Shown in pieces: positions 15,876-23,424 of a stretch of DNA of 64,000 bases. The DNA is from Streptomyces kaniharaensis. GTDB taxonomy: Bacteria > Actinomycetota > Actinomycetes > Streptomycetales > Streptomycetaceae. The stretch covers positions 2,428,001 to 2,492,000 of the forward strand of contig NZ_WBOF01000001.1 of NCBI RefSeq assembly GCF_009569385.1, given 5' to 3'. The position numbers and the translations under genes were made by a program. Every line of letters begins with the position of its first letter. Positions within the stretch are counted from its first letter, which is position 1. A model generated the notes under the pieces. That model was not told the origin of the DNA and did no database searches. It worked only from the letters and a program-made list of their open reading frames with translations.

Positions 15876-16586
15876 GTGTCAACTCCCATAGCCCCGCCAG
15901 CCCCTGCCCGCAAGGGGAAGGCGGCCGCTCTCGGCTGGATCATCAGCATCGCGTTCAACGTCGTCGCACCGATCCTGATCTACAACCAGCTGCACGACCA
16001 CGGCTACAACGAGTCCACCGCCATCCTGCTGTCGGGCCTCGGCCCGGTGGTCGACAGCGTCATCTACCTCGCCTGGCACCGCCGGATCGACGAGTTCGCC
16101 GTGGTCTCGCTGGTCTTCGTCGGCCTGTCCCTGGTCGTCGCGCTGATCGGGCCGCAGGACCCGAGGATGCTGCTGGCCAAGGACTCCTTCGTCTCGGGCC
16201 TGCTCGGCGTGCTCTACCTGGCGTCCCTGGCCGCGCCGCGGCCGATCATGTTCTTCTTCGGGCGCAAGTTCGCCACGGACGGCACGCCGGAGATGATCGC
16301 CTGGTGGAACTCGATGTGGCAGTACCCGGGCTTCCGCCAGGTCCAGCGCAACCTGACCATCGTGTGGGGTGGGGTGTTCGTCCTGGAGGCCGTGCTGCGG
16401 ATCGTGCTGGTCTACACCCTCTCGCACGGCACGGTGGTGACGGTCAACAACATCCTTCCGTACGCGGTGATCGGCGGCCTGGTCTACTGGACGATCGCCT
16501 ACGCCAAGCGGGCCAGCGCCCGCGGCCGGGCCGCGGCCGTCGCTGCTGCCGAAGCCGAGGCCGCGACCGCCGCCGCAGCGGTCTGA
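15876..16586 (+). CDS. VC0807-family membrane protein
   Basis: GTG 15876 with GGGGGA about 6 nt upstream gives 236 residues. About six hydrophobic helices occur between residues 15 and 210, in the order seen in VC0807-type proteins, with a polar loop Phe-Gly-Arg-Lys-Phe-Ala-Thr in the middle. The tail after residue 208 is an Ala/Glu/Arg low-complexity segment. Function is unknown. It is convergent with the AraC-type regulator only 14 nt away. Confidence 0.75.
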   Translation: MSTPIAPPAPARKGKAAALGWIISIAFNVVAPILIYNQLHDHGYNESTAILLSGLGPVVDSVIYLAWHRRIDEFAVVSLVFVGLSLVVALIGPQDPRMLLAKDSFVSGLLGVLYLASLAAPRPIMFFFGRKFATDGTPEMIAWWNSMWQYPGFRQVQRNLTIVWGGVFVLEAVLRIVLVYTLSHGTVVTVNNILPYAVIGGLVYWTIAYAKRASARGRAAAVAAAEAEAATAAAAV

Positions 16587-16600
16587 CCGAGCGGTTCGGG

Positions 16601-17443
16601 TCATTCCGAACCGGCTGAGGCGCCTCCTCGGGGCACGACACCCGGCGCTGCCCTGCACGCGCCGCCCGCGTAGCGGGCCGGGGAGGTGCCGACGGCGGCC
16701 GTGAAGTCACGGGTGAAGTGGGCCTGGTCGGCGTAGCCGAGATCGGCGGCGAGCGCGGCCAGGTCCACCTCGGAGCCCGCGTCCGCGCGTTCGGCGGCCT
16801 CGTGGAGGCGGGCACGGCGCAGCACCCACTTCGGGGAGGCGCCGACGTACTCGGCGAACAGGCGCTGGAGCCGGCGGAGGGTGACGCCGAACTCCCGCGC
16901 CAGGTCGTCGACCCGGCGCAGGTCGGGCGAGCCGGTGATGCGGTCCACCACGGCGGCGACCTCTTCCGCGACCGGGTCGGGCGCGGGCAGCCGGGGGCGG
17001 AGGAACGCGTCGGCCAGGGCGGCGGGGTTCTCGGGCGCGCCGAGGATCTCCTCATTGAGCCGGTCCGTCTCGGGCCCGAAGAACTCCGCCGCCGGGACGG
17101 ACCGGTCGGCGAGAGCGACCACCGGGCGGCCGGCGAGCGGCCGGAAGGCCCCGGGCCGGAACTTCACGCCCAGCACATGCCCGGCCCCCTCCAGCCGGCG
17201 GACGAAGAGCGACCGGTCGACCCCGTAGACGCGGGCCCGAGGCGCCTCGAACACCAGATGGACGTTCGGGTGGGCGAGCACCTTCTGCTCGTACGGGGGC
17301 AGGCCGCGGCGGTCCCAGCGGACCAGCCAGTAGAACTCGACGAACCGCGCCACCTCGGGGTCGGGCGCGAGCCGGTCCACGCTGATCGCCTCCGCCGCGC
17401 GGGCGGGGTGCAGCACGCCGCGTCCGAGGCCGGGAGAGTCCAT
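16601..17443 (-). CDS. AraC-family transcriptional regulator
   Basis: A 280-residue protein with an N-terminal ligand-type domain (residues about 20-140, with Tyr-Trp-Leu-Val-Arg-Trp and His-Leu-Val-Phe-Glu) and a C-terminal double HTH (about 175-262: Leu-Ala-Arg-Glu-Phe-Gly-Val-Thr ... Leu-Gly-Tyr-Ala-Asp-Gln-Ala-His-Phe-Thr-Arg-Asp-Phe). It diverges from the TIGR03086 gene across 86 nt, so it probably controls that gene and itself. TAGCCT lies 6 nt before its ATG, so the transcript may be leaderless. Confidence 0.88.
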   Translation of the reverse strand: MDSPGLGRGVLHPARAAEAISVDRLAPDPEVARFVEFYWLVRWDRRGLPPYEQKVLAHPNVHLVFEAPRARVYGVDRSLFVRRLEGAGHVLGVKFRPGAFRPLAGRPVVALADRSVPAAEFFGPETDRLNEEILGAPENPAALADAFLRPRLPAPDPVAEEVAAVVDRITGSPDLRRVDDLAREFGVTLRRLQRLFAEYVGASPKWVLRRARLHEAAERADAGSEVDLAALAADLGYADQAHFTRDFTAAVGTSPARYAGGACRAAPGVVPRGGASAGSE

Positions 17444-17529
17444 ACGCCAAGGCTAGGGGCGGCAGAGCTAGGGCCCGGTTGTCGCGTTTCTTCAAGACCC
17501 GGCGCCGCCGCCCGGAGCAGCATCGACCC

Positions 17530-18108
17530 ATGAACGATCACCCGCTGTACCCCTTCCTGAACCGCGCCGCGACGGTCGCCGCGCGCGTCGCCGCCGCCGT
17601 CCCGGCTGGCCAGCCGCTGGACGGTCCGACGCCCTGCACGGACTTCGACACCCGCGCGCTCGTCAACCACTGGGTGCTCTACACCTCGCACGGTCTGGAG
17701 CACCGGGCGCGGCGCATCGAACTGCCCGAGGAGCTGATCGACCGCGACTTCACCGCCGACGCCGGCTGGCCTTCCGCCTACGCCGCGCAGCTGGACCGCG
17801 CGGTCGCGGCCTGGTCCGATCCCGCCGCCTGGGAGGGGGACGTGGATCTCGGCGGATCCCCCGTTCCCGCGGCGGGCATCGCCCGGATGCTGATCGCGGA
17901 GCTCGTCCTGCACGGCTGGGACGTCGCCCGGGCGACCGGCGGGCGGATCGAGGTCGACGAGGAACTCGCGCTGCTGGTGCTGGAGATCGTCGAGGAGAAC
18001 GCGGAGTTGTACCGGCAGTACGAGGGCTTCGCCGAGCCGGTGGCGGTGCCGGAGAGCGCCCCGGCGTTGGACCGCGCGCTGGCCGCCTCGGGGCGCGATC
18101 CGCGCTGA
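17530..18108 (+). CDS. TIGR03086-family mycothiol-dependent-type metal-binding protein
   Basis: ATG 17530 gives 192 residues. The DinB/maleylpyruvate-isomerase-like four-helix fold is indicated by Pro-Thr-Pro-Cys-Thr-Asp-Phe-Asp near residue 35, Leu-Val-Asn-His-Trp-Val-Leu near 49 and Glu-Leu-Val-Leu-His-Gly-Trp-Asp near 127. His52 and the His-Gly-Trp-Asp histidine are the expected metal ligands. Family members use mycothiol or bind metals, but the substrate here is unknown. The divergent AraC-type gene is the likely regulator. Confidence 0.8.
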   Translation: MNDHPLYPFLNRAATVAARVAAAVPAGQPLDGPTPCTDFDTRALVNHWVLYTSHGLEHRARRIELPEELIDRDFTADAGWPSAYAAQLDRAVAAWSDPAAWEGDVDLGGSPVPAAGIARMLIAELVLHGWDVARATGGRIEVDEELALLVLEIVEENAELYRQYEGFAEPVAVPESAPALDRALAASGRDPR

Positions 18109-18123
18109 GGCACGTCCGACCGC

Positions 18124-19005
18124 TCAGTGGTCGCGCTGCAGTGCCGCCCGGAGCTTGGCACGGAGCAGGCGGACGGCGGGCGAGTGCTGGTCGGGGCGGG
18201 CGACGAGGCCGAGGCGGGCATGAACGGCGGCATCGGCGAGGGGGATGACGCGCAGGCCGTCACCGGCGACGGCGGCGGGGGTGAGGACGGCCACGCCAGC
18301 GCCGCGTGCGGCGAGGTGGAGCAGGGTGCTGGGGGAGCTGGCGTCGATGTCCACGCGCGGGTCGAGGCCGAGCTGTTGGCAGGAACGGTCGTAGGCGGCG
18401 CGGATGCCGGTGCCCGGGGAGAGGCAGAGGACCTTCGAGGAGCGGAGGTCGGCGATGGTCAGCGCGTCCCGGTCGAGGGGGTGCCCGGGCCGGACGACGG
18501 CGACGATCGGCTCGTCGACGAAGACCGCGGCGTCCAGGCCGGGGTCCGTCTCGCCCGCGAAGCCGATCAGGGCCAGGTCGAGGGAGCCGGAGAGGACCTG
18601 GGCCTGGAGGACGTCGGAATCGCCCACCTCGTGCAGGCTCAGCACGATGCCGGGGTGGGTGCGCCCGAGGTCGGCGACGACGTCGAGGAAGGGCGGGATC
18701 GAGCAGCCCATGATCATGCCGAGCCGGATCCGGCCGCGGACGGCGTCGGCGAACTCGGCGGCGGCGTGCTGGATGGCCTCGAAGGTGGCCAGGGCGTCCT
18801 TGGCGAGCGGCAGGATCGCCTCCCCGGCCGGGGTGAGGCGGATGCCCCGGCCGGAGCGGTCGAGAAGTTGCTGGCCCAACTCGCGTTCCAGCTTGCCGAC
18901 TTGGGTACTGATACCCGACTGGCTCACGTGCAGGCGCGCGGCGGCGGCGGTGAAGGAGCCCTCGTCGACGACAGCGGCGAAGTAGCGCAGTTGATGCATC
19001 TCCAT
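18124..19005 (-). CDS. LysR-family transcriptional regulator
   Basis: A 293-residue LTTR with the winged HTH at residues 1-60 (Met-His-Gln-Leu-Arg-Tyr-Phe ... Ser-Phe-Thr-Ala-Ala-Ala-Ala-Arg-Leu-His-Val-Ser-Gln-Ser) and a periplasmic-binding-protein-like effector domain from about residue 90. The gene diverges from a small NTF2-like gene 71 nt away, the classical arrangement for LTTR control of a neighbour. The effector is unknown. Confidence 0.9.
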   Translation of the reverse strand: MEMHQLRYFAAVVDEGSFTAAAARLHVSQSGISTQVGKLERELGQQLLDRSGRGIRLTPAGEAILPLAKDALATFEAIQHAAAEFADAVRGRIRLGMIMGCSIPPFLDVVADLGRTHPGIVLSLHEVGDSDVLQAQVLSGSLDLALIGFAGETDPGLDAAVFVDEPIVAVVRPGHPLDRDALTIADLRSSKVLCLSPGTGIRAAYDRSCQQLGLDPRVDIDASSPSTLLHLAARGAGVAVLTPAAVAGDGLRVIPLADAAVHARLGLVARPDQHSPAVRLLRAKLRAALQRDH

Positions 19006-19076
19006 AATTGAGGATGATAGCTCGCATCTTATCTATCTGTTGGACGGATGGACGGGACGGCCGGGAACATGGAGGC

Positions 19077-19439
19077 ATGACGACGACGATGACTGCGCGT
19101 GAGATTGCCGAGACCTACTTCGCCGCTTGGCAGGCGGGCGACTTCGAGACGCTGCGAGGGCTGCTGGCGGACGACGTGGACTTCGCGGGCGCGCTCGGCA
19201 CCGCGTCGGGGATCGACGAGGCGCTGGCCGGGCTCAAGGGCCTGGGGCAGGCGCTGGAGAAGATCGAGGTGCGCGTCCGGGTCGCGGAGGGCGATGACGT
19301 GATCACCTGGTTCGACCTGTGCACGAGCATCGCGCCGCCGGCGCCGACGGCCAACTGGATGCACGTGGACAACGGGAAGATCGCCCGGATCCGGGTGACG
19401 TTCGACCCGCGTGAGCTGCTGGCGGGGTTCAGCCGCTGA
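19077..19439 (+). CDS. SnoaL/NTF2-like protein
   Basis: A 120-residue cone-fold protein: Glu-Thr-Tyr-Phe-Ala-Ala-Trp-Gln-Ala-Gly-Asp-Phe-Glu-Thr-Leu-Arg-Gly-Leu-Leu at the N-terminus, Asp-Val-Asp-Phe, and Asp-Asn-Gly-Lys-Ile-Ala-Arg-Ile-Arg at the end. ATG 19077 has GGAGG too close (1 nt); ATG 19089 has it 13 nt away, so either start is possible, or the mRNA begins at 19077. It may be an isomerase, hydrolase or binding protein; its ligand is unknown. It is probably regulated by the divergent LysR gene. Confidence 0.75.
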   Translation: MTTTMTAREIAETYFAAWQAGDFETLRGLLADDVDFAGALGTASGIDEALAGLKGLGQALEKIEVRVRVAEGDDVITWFDLCTSIAPPAPTANWMHVDNGKIARIRVTFDPRELLAGFSR

Positions 19440-19461
19440 GCAGAGGTTGACGGGGGGCAGG

Positions 19462-19504
19462 AGGGCCGTGATCGCCGGGGGCGGTGACGGCCCTTTCTGT
19501 TTTG
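19462..19504 (+). terminator. Rho-independent terminator with T-tract
   Basis: Arms AGGGCCGT (19462-19469) and ACGGCCCT (19487-19494), with an inner CGCC/GGCG stem, are followed by TTTCTGTTTT. A true T-tract is uncommon in this GC-rich genome. It ends the NTF2-like gene. Confidence 0.8.
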
Positions 19505-19519
19505 GCTGCCCGCCTCGGG

Positions 19520-19633
19520 TCAGTTGCCGTCTTCGGGCGGGGTCGCCCTGAGGGCGGTGACGACGCCGAGGGCGACGGTGGCGATCGCGAGGGCGAGGAG
19601 GACGGCCAAGGCCGTGCCGATCAGGACGCGCAC
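19520..19633 (-). CDS. 37-residue single-helix membrane protein
   Basis: GTG 19633 lies inside the last codons of the upstream gene (13-nt overlap). The product is one hydrophobic helix (Ile-Gly-Thr-Ala-Leu-Ala-Val-Leu-Leu ...) with a short polar tail ending Pro-Pro-Glu-Asp-Gly-Asn. The overlap and composition support translation as the third gene of the ATPase operon. Function unknown. Confidence 0.45.
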   Translation of the reverse strand: MRVLIGTALAVLLALAIATVALGVVTALRATPPEDGN

Positions 19634-19878
19634 GGGCCGTCCTGGTCGCGTTCGACGTCGAGGAGGAGGGAGAGGAGGTTGAGGAGGGTGGAGGCGGGGG
19701 CGGTGTTGAAGCGGACGAGGACGCGCCCGTCGATGGTCTCGTCGGTGCCGGCGGAGGGCCAGATAAGGCCGAACTTCCTTCCTCGCTCCTGGACTTCGGC
19801 GAGGAGCGTGCGGATGTGGTCGTCGGTGTAGTGCCGGATCCGGGGGTCGGTCGGCAGCATGGGGCGGCGGTTCTTCAT
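19621..19878 (-). CDS. 85-residue hypothetical protein coupled to GHKL ATPase
   Basis: The ATG at 19878 overlaps the TGA of the upstream ATP-binding gene (TGATG-type overlap), so translation is coupled. The protein opens with a basic tail and has His-Tyr-Thr-Asp-Asp-His-Ile-Arg-Thr-Leu-Leu-Ala-Glu-Val, then an Asp-Gly-Arg-Val-Leu-Val-Arg-Phe strand and a Leu-Leu-Asn-Leu-Leu-Ser-Leu-Leu-Leu helix. I do not recognise the family. It may be a partner of the anti-sigma-type kinase. Confidence 0.6.
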   Translation of the reverse strand: MKNRRPMLPTDPRIRHYTDDHIRTLLAEVQERGRKFGLIWPSAGTDETIDGRVLVRFNTAPASTLLNLLSLLLDVERDQDGPCAS

Positions 19879-20237
19879 CAGGCGGCGTCCATCTCGAACC
19901 AGACCAACTTGCCACGCTTCTGGGGGTCGACGCCCCAGCGGTGGGTGAGGCCCTCGACGAGCTGGAGGCCCCGGCCGTACTCGGCGAGTTCGGAGAGCGC
20001 TCGCCGCTCGGGGAGGGCCCTGCTCTCGTCGGCGACGGAGACGCGGAGGGTGCGGTTGACGGCGAGGATGTTGACGACGGGCGCAGCCGTGCCGCCGTGC
20101 CGCCACGCGTTGACGATCAGCTCGACGAGCGCGAGTTCGGCGTCGGAGATGGCGGAGGGCGGCCAACCGACGCGGGTCATCGCGTCGGTGAGGGACTGGC
20201 GGGCGATGGCGAGCGAGGGCGTGTTGAGGTGACGCAT
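19878..20237 (-). CDS. RsbW-like ATP-binding protein (GHKL, anti-sigma type)
   Basis: A 119-residue single-domain HATPase: N-box Glu-Leu-Ile-Val-Asn-Ala-Trp-Arg-His-Gly near residue 40, Val-Ala-Asp-Glu-Ser near 72 (G1 position) and Gly-Arg-Gly-Leu-Gln-Leu-Val near 90 (G2). This is the type that accompanies XRE/DUF5753 and DUF397 proteins in Streptomyces WhiJ-like clusters and resembles SpoIIAB/RsbW anti-sigma kinases. It diverges from the XRE/DUF5753 gene across 248 nt and heads a three-gene operon with overlapping starts and stops. Confidence 0.85.
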   Translation of the reverse strand: MRHLNTPSLAIARQSLTDAMTRVGWPPSAISDAELALVELIVNAWRHGGTAAPVVNILAVNRTLRVSVADESRALPERRALSELAEYGRGLQLVEGLTHRWGVDPQKRGKLVWFEMDAA

Positions 20238-20485
20238 GGGGAACTCCCGTGGCGTTGGTGGTTGTTGACGGATACGTCACCGTGAGCCAGGCCAGGCAGA
20301 TGGGCATGGCTGCTCTGCGGTGCGACGGAGAAGCGTTACTGACGATCCGTCGGATCGATGTGACATCGACCATAGCGCACCGTGGTCTTCAATTTGAGAC
20401 TCTTGCTGAGCGTTCCCTCTAACGTGGCTGCCGACGCTCCCATGACCTGCGGCACACTGATCTCATCACCCGCAGAGAGGACGCC

Positions 20486-21349
20486 ATGGCCCTTCGACCG
20501 AACCCAACCCTGCGCCAACGGCGGGTGGGGACCGAGCTGCGGAGGATGCGGGAGCAGGCCGGACTGGGCGGCAGCCAGCTGGCACGCGAACTCGGCATCC
20601 ACGCCGCCCAGGTCACACAGATGGAGAGCGGGAAGAGCGGAATCAGCGTCGAGCGGCTGCGGACCATCGCCGCCGTGTGCATGTGCACCAACCAGGCCTT
20701 GATCGACTCCCTCGCGGAGATCGCTGCCGAACGCGGGAAGGGCTGGTGGGAGGAATATCGCGGAGCTGTCTCCACAAGCCTGCTCGACATCGCAGAGCTC
20801 GAAGGCACCGCGAAAGGACTCACCACCTACACGATTACGTTCGTTCATGGGCTATTGCAGACCGAGGCCTACGCCGCCTCGGTCTTTGCACGAGCCATTC
20901 CGCCCCTCCCCCGCCACGAAGTCGACGTGCGGACGGACTTCCGCATGAGGCGGCAACGCATCGTCCACCCGAACACGACACCCATCCGCGCATTCATCCA
21001 CGAGGCTGCGCTCAGGATGCAGTTCAGCGGCCCGAAGGTCCTCTCCGAACAGCTCGATGCACTCATCAACCACGCCGAGCGCCGGGAGATCTCGATTCGC
21101 GCGGTACCGTTCGACATCGAGTCCCTGCCGGGTCCCAGCGAGAACTTCACCTACGCGGAGGGAGCTGTGGCCGAGCTGGACACGCTTCAGATAGACACCA
21201 GCCACAGCAGTCTGATCTTCGACTCTCCCGCACAGCTCGCGAGTTATCGCGAGATGCTCAGGCGGATGTCATCCGTTGCGCTCTCGGAGGAGGAGTCACG
21301 AGACTTCATCTGGCGCATCAAGAAGGAGATCGACAGCAAGCATGGATAG
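20486..21349 (+). CDS. XRE-family HTH regulator with DUF5753 (WhiJ-like)
   Basis: ATG 20486 with GAGAGGA 6 nt upstream gives 287 residues. The XRE HTH occupies about residues 12-68 (Leu-Arg-Arg-Met-Arg-Glu-Gln-Ala-Gly-Leu ... Gln-Met-Glu-Ser-Gly-Lys-Ser-Gly). DUF5753 follows (about 95-275) with the usual Tyr-Thr-Ile-Thr-Phe-Val-His-Gly-Leu-Leu-Gln-Thr-Glu-Ala-Tyr-Ala block. These proteins act with a small DUF397 partner in developmental and antibiotic regulation. The stop overlaps the next DUF397 gene by 8 nt. Confidence 0.9.
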   Translation: MALRPNPTLRQRRVGTELRRMREQAGLGGSQLARELGIHAAQVTQMESGKSGISVERLRTIAAVCMCTNQALIDSLAEIAAERGKGWWEEYRGAVSTSLLDIAELEGTAKGLTTYTITFVHGLLQTEAYAASVFARAIPPLPRHEVDVRTDFRMRRQRIVHPNTTPIRAFIHEAALRMQFSGPKVLSEQLDALINHAERREISIRAVPFDIESLPGPSENFTYAEGAVAELDTLQIDTSHSSLIFDSPAQLASYREMLRRMSSVALSEEESRDFIWRIKKEIDSKHG

Positions 21350-21533
21350 TTCCGCATGGCAGAAGTCCAGTTACTCCGGCTCAAGCAATGCATGTGTCGA
21401 GGTCCGGACGGTCAGCGGGATGGTCGAACTCCGCGAATCCGACGAGGGCCACCTCGTTCTCCGCACTCCCCCCAACACCTTCGCCGCCTTCCTCCAAGCC
21501 ATCAAGGCCGGCGAATTCAACCACCACGTTTAG
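21342..21533 (+). CDS. DUF397 small protein (first copy)
   Basis: ATG 21342 lies inside the end of the upstream regulator gene (8-nt overlap). The 63-residue protein has Trp-Gln-Lys-Ser-Ser-Tyr-Ser-Gly, Cys-Val-Glu-Val-Arg and Val-Glu-Leu-Arg-Glu-Ser-Asp-Glu, the DUF397 signature, and ends Lys-Ala-Gly-Glu-Phe. It is the probable partner of the DUF5753 regulator. Confidence 0.88.
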   Translation: MDSSAWQKSSYSGSSNACVEVRTVSGMVELRESDEGHLVLRTPPNTFAAFLQAIKAGEFNHHV

Positions 21534-21543
21534 CAGCCCCCAA

Positions 21544-21575
21544 CGGCCCCTCGCGCTCACCCGCGCGAGGGGCCG
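21544..21575 (+). terminator. Strong hairpin between the two DUF397 genes
   Basis: Perfect 13-bp arms CGGCCCCTCGCGC (21544-21556) and GCGCGAGGGGCCG (21563-21575) flank a 6-nt loop. It starts 11 nt after the first DUF397 gene. Two related hairpins lie at 21810 and 23375. Confidence 0.7.
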
Positions 21576-21609
21576 CAACTCCCCACCACCCAAGCCGTGG
21601 AGGCCTGCA

Positions 21610-21801
21610 ATGCCTGAGTCCGGTTGGCGGAAGTCCAGCTACTCCGGGGCAAATGACACCTGCGTCGAGGTCCGCACGGTCGACGGAATGATCGAACTCC
21701 GCGAGTCCGAAGAAGGCGACATCATCCTCCGCACCACCTCCACCAACTTCGCCACCCTCGTCCAGAGCATCAAGGCTGGCGAGTTCGACCATCACGCCTG
21801 A
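21610..21801 (+). CDS. DUF397 small protein (second copy)
   Basis: A 63-residue paralogue of the gene at 21342, with Trp-Arg-Lys-Ser-Ser-Tyr-Ser-Gly, Cys-Val-Glu-Val-Arg-Thr-Val-Asp-Gly and Ile-Lys-Ala-Gly-Glu-Phe. The two genes share long blocks at DNA level and identical length, so this is a tandem duplication. Whether both partner the same DUF5753 regulator is unknown. Confidence 0.85.
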   Translation: MPESGWRKSSYSGANDTCVEVRTVDGMIELRESEEGDIILRTTSTNFATLVQSIKAGEFDHHA

Positions 21802-21809
21802 CCAGCCCT

Positions 21810-21841
21810 CCGGTCCTCGTGCCTATTCGCGCGAGGACCGG
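21810..21841. terminator. Bidirectional hairpin between DUF397 and TetR genes
   Basis: Perfect 10-bp arms CCGGTCCTCG (21810-21819) and CGAGGACCGG (21832-21841) with a 12-nt loop. The right arm overlaps the 3' end of the convergent tetR-type gene. Confidence 0.65.
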
Positions 21842-22431
21842 AACAACTCCTCCAGGTGGTGAGCCAGGATCGCCAGCGCCGCATCGCCAGTCCGCTGGCC
21901 TCCCAACACACTTGAGCCGAGGCCGTTGACCATCGCCAGCAGCCCGGCGGCGGCCATCTCCGGATCCTTCCCCTCGTCGATCTCGCCGGCCTCCTGCGCA
22001 GCGCGGATCTGCTTGGCGAGGAATCCCTCCAGCAGTTCAGGCTGGGCCCCGGGCTTCTCCACCATCTCCGGATCCGTGAGCACCAGCGCGTAGTACGCCC
22101 CATAGGTTCTCGTGATCCGGCGGCTCTCCGGATCGGTCGGCAGGATGCAGGACAGGATGGCCGTCACGATCCCGCGCGGTGTGGGCGGGGAGCCCGCCGC
22201 ACCGATCCACTGCTCCATGCGGGCCTGGAGCTGGGTGCCGAGCCTGGCCAGCGCGTCCAGAAGCAACGCTTCCTTGGTCCCGAAGTAGTACTGCACCAAC
22301 CGCAGGGAGACACCGGCCTCCGTCGCGACCGCCCGCATGCTGGCCGACCGCAGGCCCTGGGTGTCGGCGATCCGCAACAGCGCCTCGGCGATCTGTCGCC
22401 TGCGTTCCTCGTGATCGACCTTCGCTGTCAT
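21823..22431 (-). CDS. TetR/AcrR-family repressor
   Basis: ATG 22431 with GGGAGG 8 nt upstream gives 202 residues. The N-terminal HTH (about residues 8-55) has Ala-Leu-Leu-Arg-Ile-Ala-Asp-Thr-Gln-Gly ... Ser-Met-Arg-Ala-Val-Ala-Thr-Glu-Ala-Gly-Val-Ser and Leu-Val-Gln-Tyr-Tyr-Phe-Gly-Thr-Lys. The C-terminal ligand domain resembles the TetR_C type of hydrolase-linked regulators. It diverges from an alpha/beta hydrolase gene, and two matching palindromes fill the 55-nt intergenic gap, so it very probably represses that gene and itself. Confidence 0.9.
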   Translation of the reverse strand: MTAKVDHEERRRQIAEALLRIADTQGLRSASMRAVATEAGVSLRLVQYYFGTKEALLLDALARLGTQLQARMEQWIGAAGSPPTPRGIVTAILSCILPTDPESRRITRTYGAYYALVLTDPEMVEKPGAQPELLEGFLAKQIRAAQEAGEIDEGKDPEMAAAGLLAMVNGLGSSVLGGQRTGDAALAILAHHLEELFRSSRE

Positions 22432-22449
22432 GACGGAACCTCCCTCTCC

Positions 22450-22487
22450 TGATACACCCGTATCATGCCTGTGATACACATGTATCA
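22450..22487. promoter_or_regulatory. Paired TetR-type operators
   Basis: Two 16-bp palindromes, TGATAC-ACCC-GTATCA at 22450-22465 and TGATACACATGTATCA at 22472-22487, lie exactly 22 bp apart (two helical turns) between the divergent tetR and hydrolase genes. The second ends on the A of the hydrolase start codon. Confidence 0.8.
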
Positions 22488-23359
22488 TGCGAATCAGCGA
22501 GTTCAGGAACGCCAAGGCCGAAGACCGGTTCCGCACCGCCTACGAGCAGACCCTGACGTCCCTGTGGCCGGGCCCGCGGACAACGCTCGACATCCCCACC
22601 ACCTTCGGCGTCACCCGCGTCTACCGCACCGGGCCGGAGACCGGCGACCCGATCGTTCTGCTGCCCGGCTCCGGCGGAAACGCGCTGATGTGGCACCGGT
22701 ACATCGACGACCTCGCCGAGAACCACCCGGTCATCGCCGTCGACACCGTCGGCGAACCGGGCGCCAGCGTCCAGACCAGCCCCATCGCCGACGGCCGCGA
22801 CGGTGCCGCCTGGCTCGACGAACTCCTGACCGCCCTGGAGCTGACGGCCGCCCATGTCGTCGGCTGCTCGTACGGGGGCTGGCTGGCGATCAACCACCAG
22901 ATCCACCACCCGGGCCGGATGGCCACCCTCACCCTGGTCGACCCCGCCGGCCTCGCCGACGTCGGCCGACGCTTCTACACCTGGCTGATCGCCGGCGGCC
23001 TCGCCTCCGCCGCGCCGCGTCCGTTCCGGCCCCGCCTGGCCCGCCTGGTCGGCAACAGCGCGATCCTGGAGACCGAACTGATGGGCCTGGTCCGCGCGTC
23101 CATGGGATTCCGCCGCGCACTCCCCCTGGCCTACACCTTCTCCGACGAGGAACTACGCAGCCTGCACGTCCCCTCGCTCTTCCTGCTCGGCGCCCGCAGT
23201 GCCCTGCACGACTCCGCCCAGGTCGCCGACCGCATCCGCCGCCTCGCCCCCTCTGCCCGGGTGGAAATCGTCCCCGACGCCGGCCACGCCCTCCCCGCCG
23301 ACCAGCCCACGCTGGTCACCAACCGCATCCTCAACACCGCTTCACAGAAGCCCAGTTGA
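22487..23359 (+). CDS. Alpha/beta-fold hydrolase
   Basis: A 290-residue alpha/beta hydrolase. The oxyanion region is Leu-Leu-Pro-Gly-Ser-Gly-Gly-Asn near residue 60, the nucleophile elbow is Gly-Cys-Ser-Tyr-Gly-Gly near 127, and the catalytic histidine lies in Pro-Asp-Ala-Gly-His-Ala-Leu near 266. The substrate is unknown. An operator abuts the ATG, leaving no room for a ribosome binding site, so the mRNA is probably leaderless; the next in-frame ATG is far downstream and would delete conserved sequence. Expression is likely controlled by the divergent TetR-type protein. Confidence 0.88.
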   Translation: MRISEFRNAKAEDRFRTAYEQTLTSLWPGPRTTLDIPTTFGVTRVYRTGPETGDPIVLLPGSGGNALMWHRYIDDLAENHPVIAVDTVGEPGASVQTSPIADGRDGAAWLDELLTALELTAAHVVGCSYGGWLAINHQIHHPGRMATLTLVDPAGLADVGRRFYTWLIAGGLASAAPRPFRPRLARLVGNSAILETELMGLVRASMGFRRALPLAYTFSDEELRSLHVPSLFLLGARSALHDSAQVADRIRRLAPSARVEIVPDAGHALPADQPTLVTNRILNTASQKPS

Positions 23360-23374
23360 ACTCGCCACACCCCA

Positions 23375-23408
23375 GGCGCCTCCTCGCTCTCCCGCGCGAG
23401 GAGGCGCC
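23375..23408 (+). terminator. Hairpin after the alpha/beta hydrolase gene
   Basis: Perfect 13-bp arms GGCGCCTCCTCGC (23375-23387) and GCGAGGAGGCGCC (23396-23408) with an 8-nt loop, 15 nt after the stop codon and between convergent genes. Confidence 0.7.
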
Positions 23409-23424
23409 ACAACACCCGGATCCC

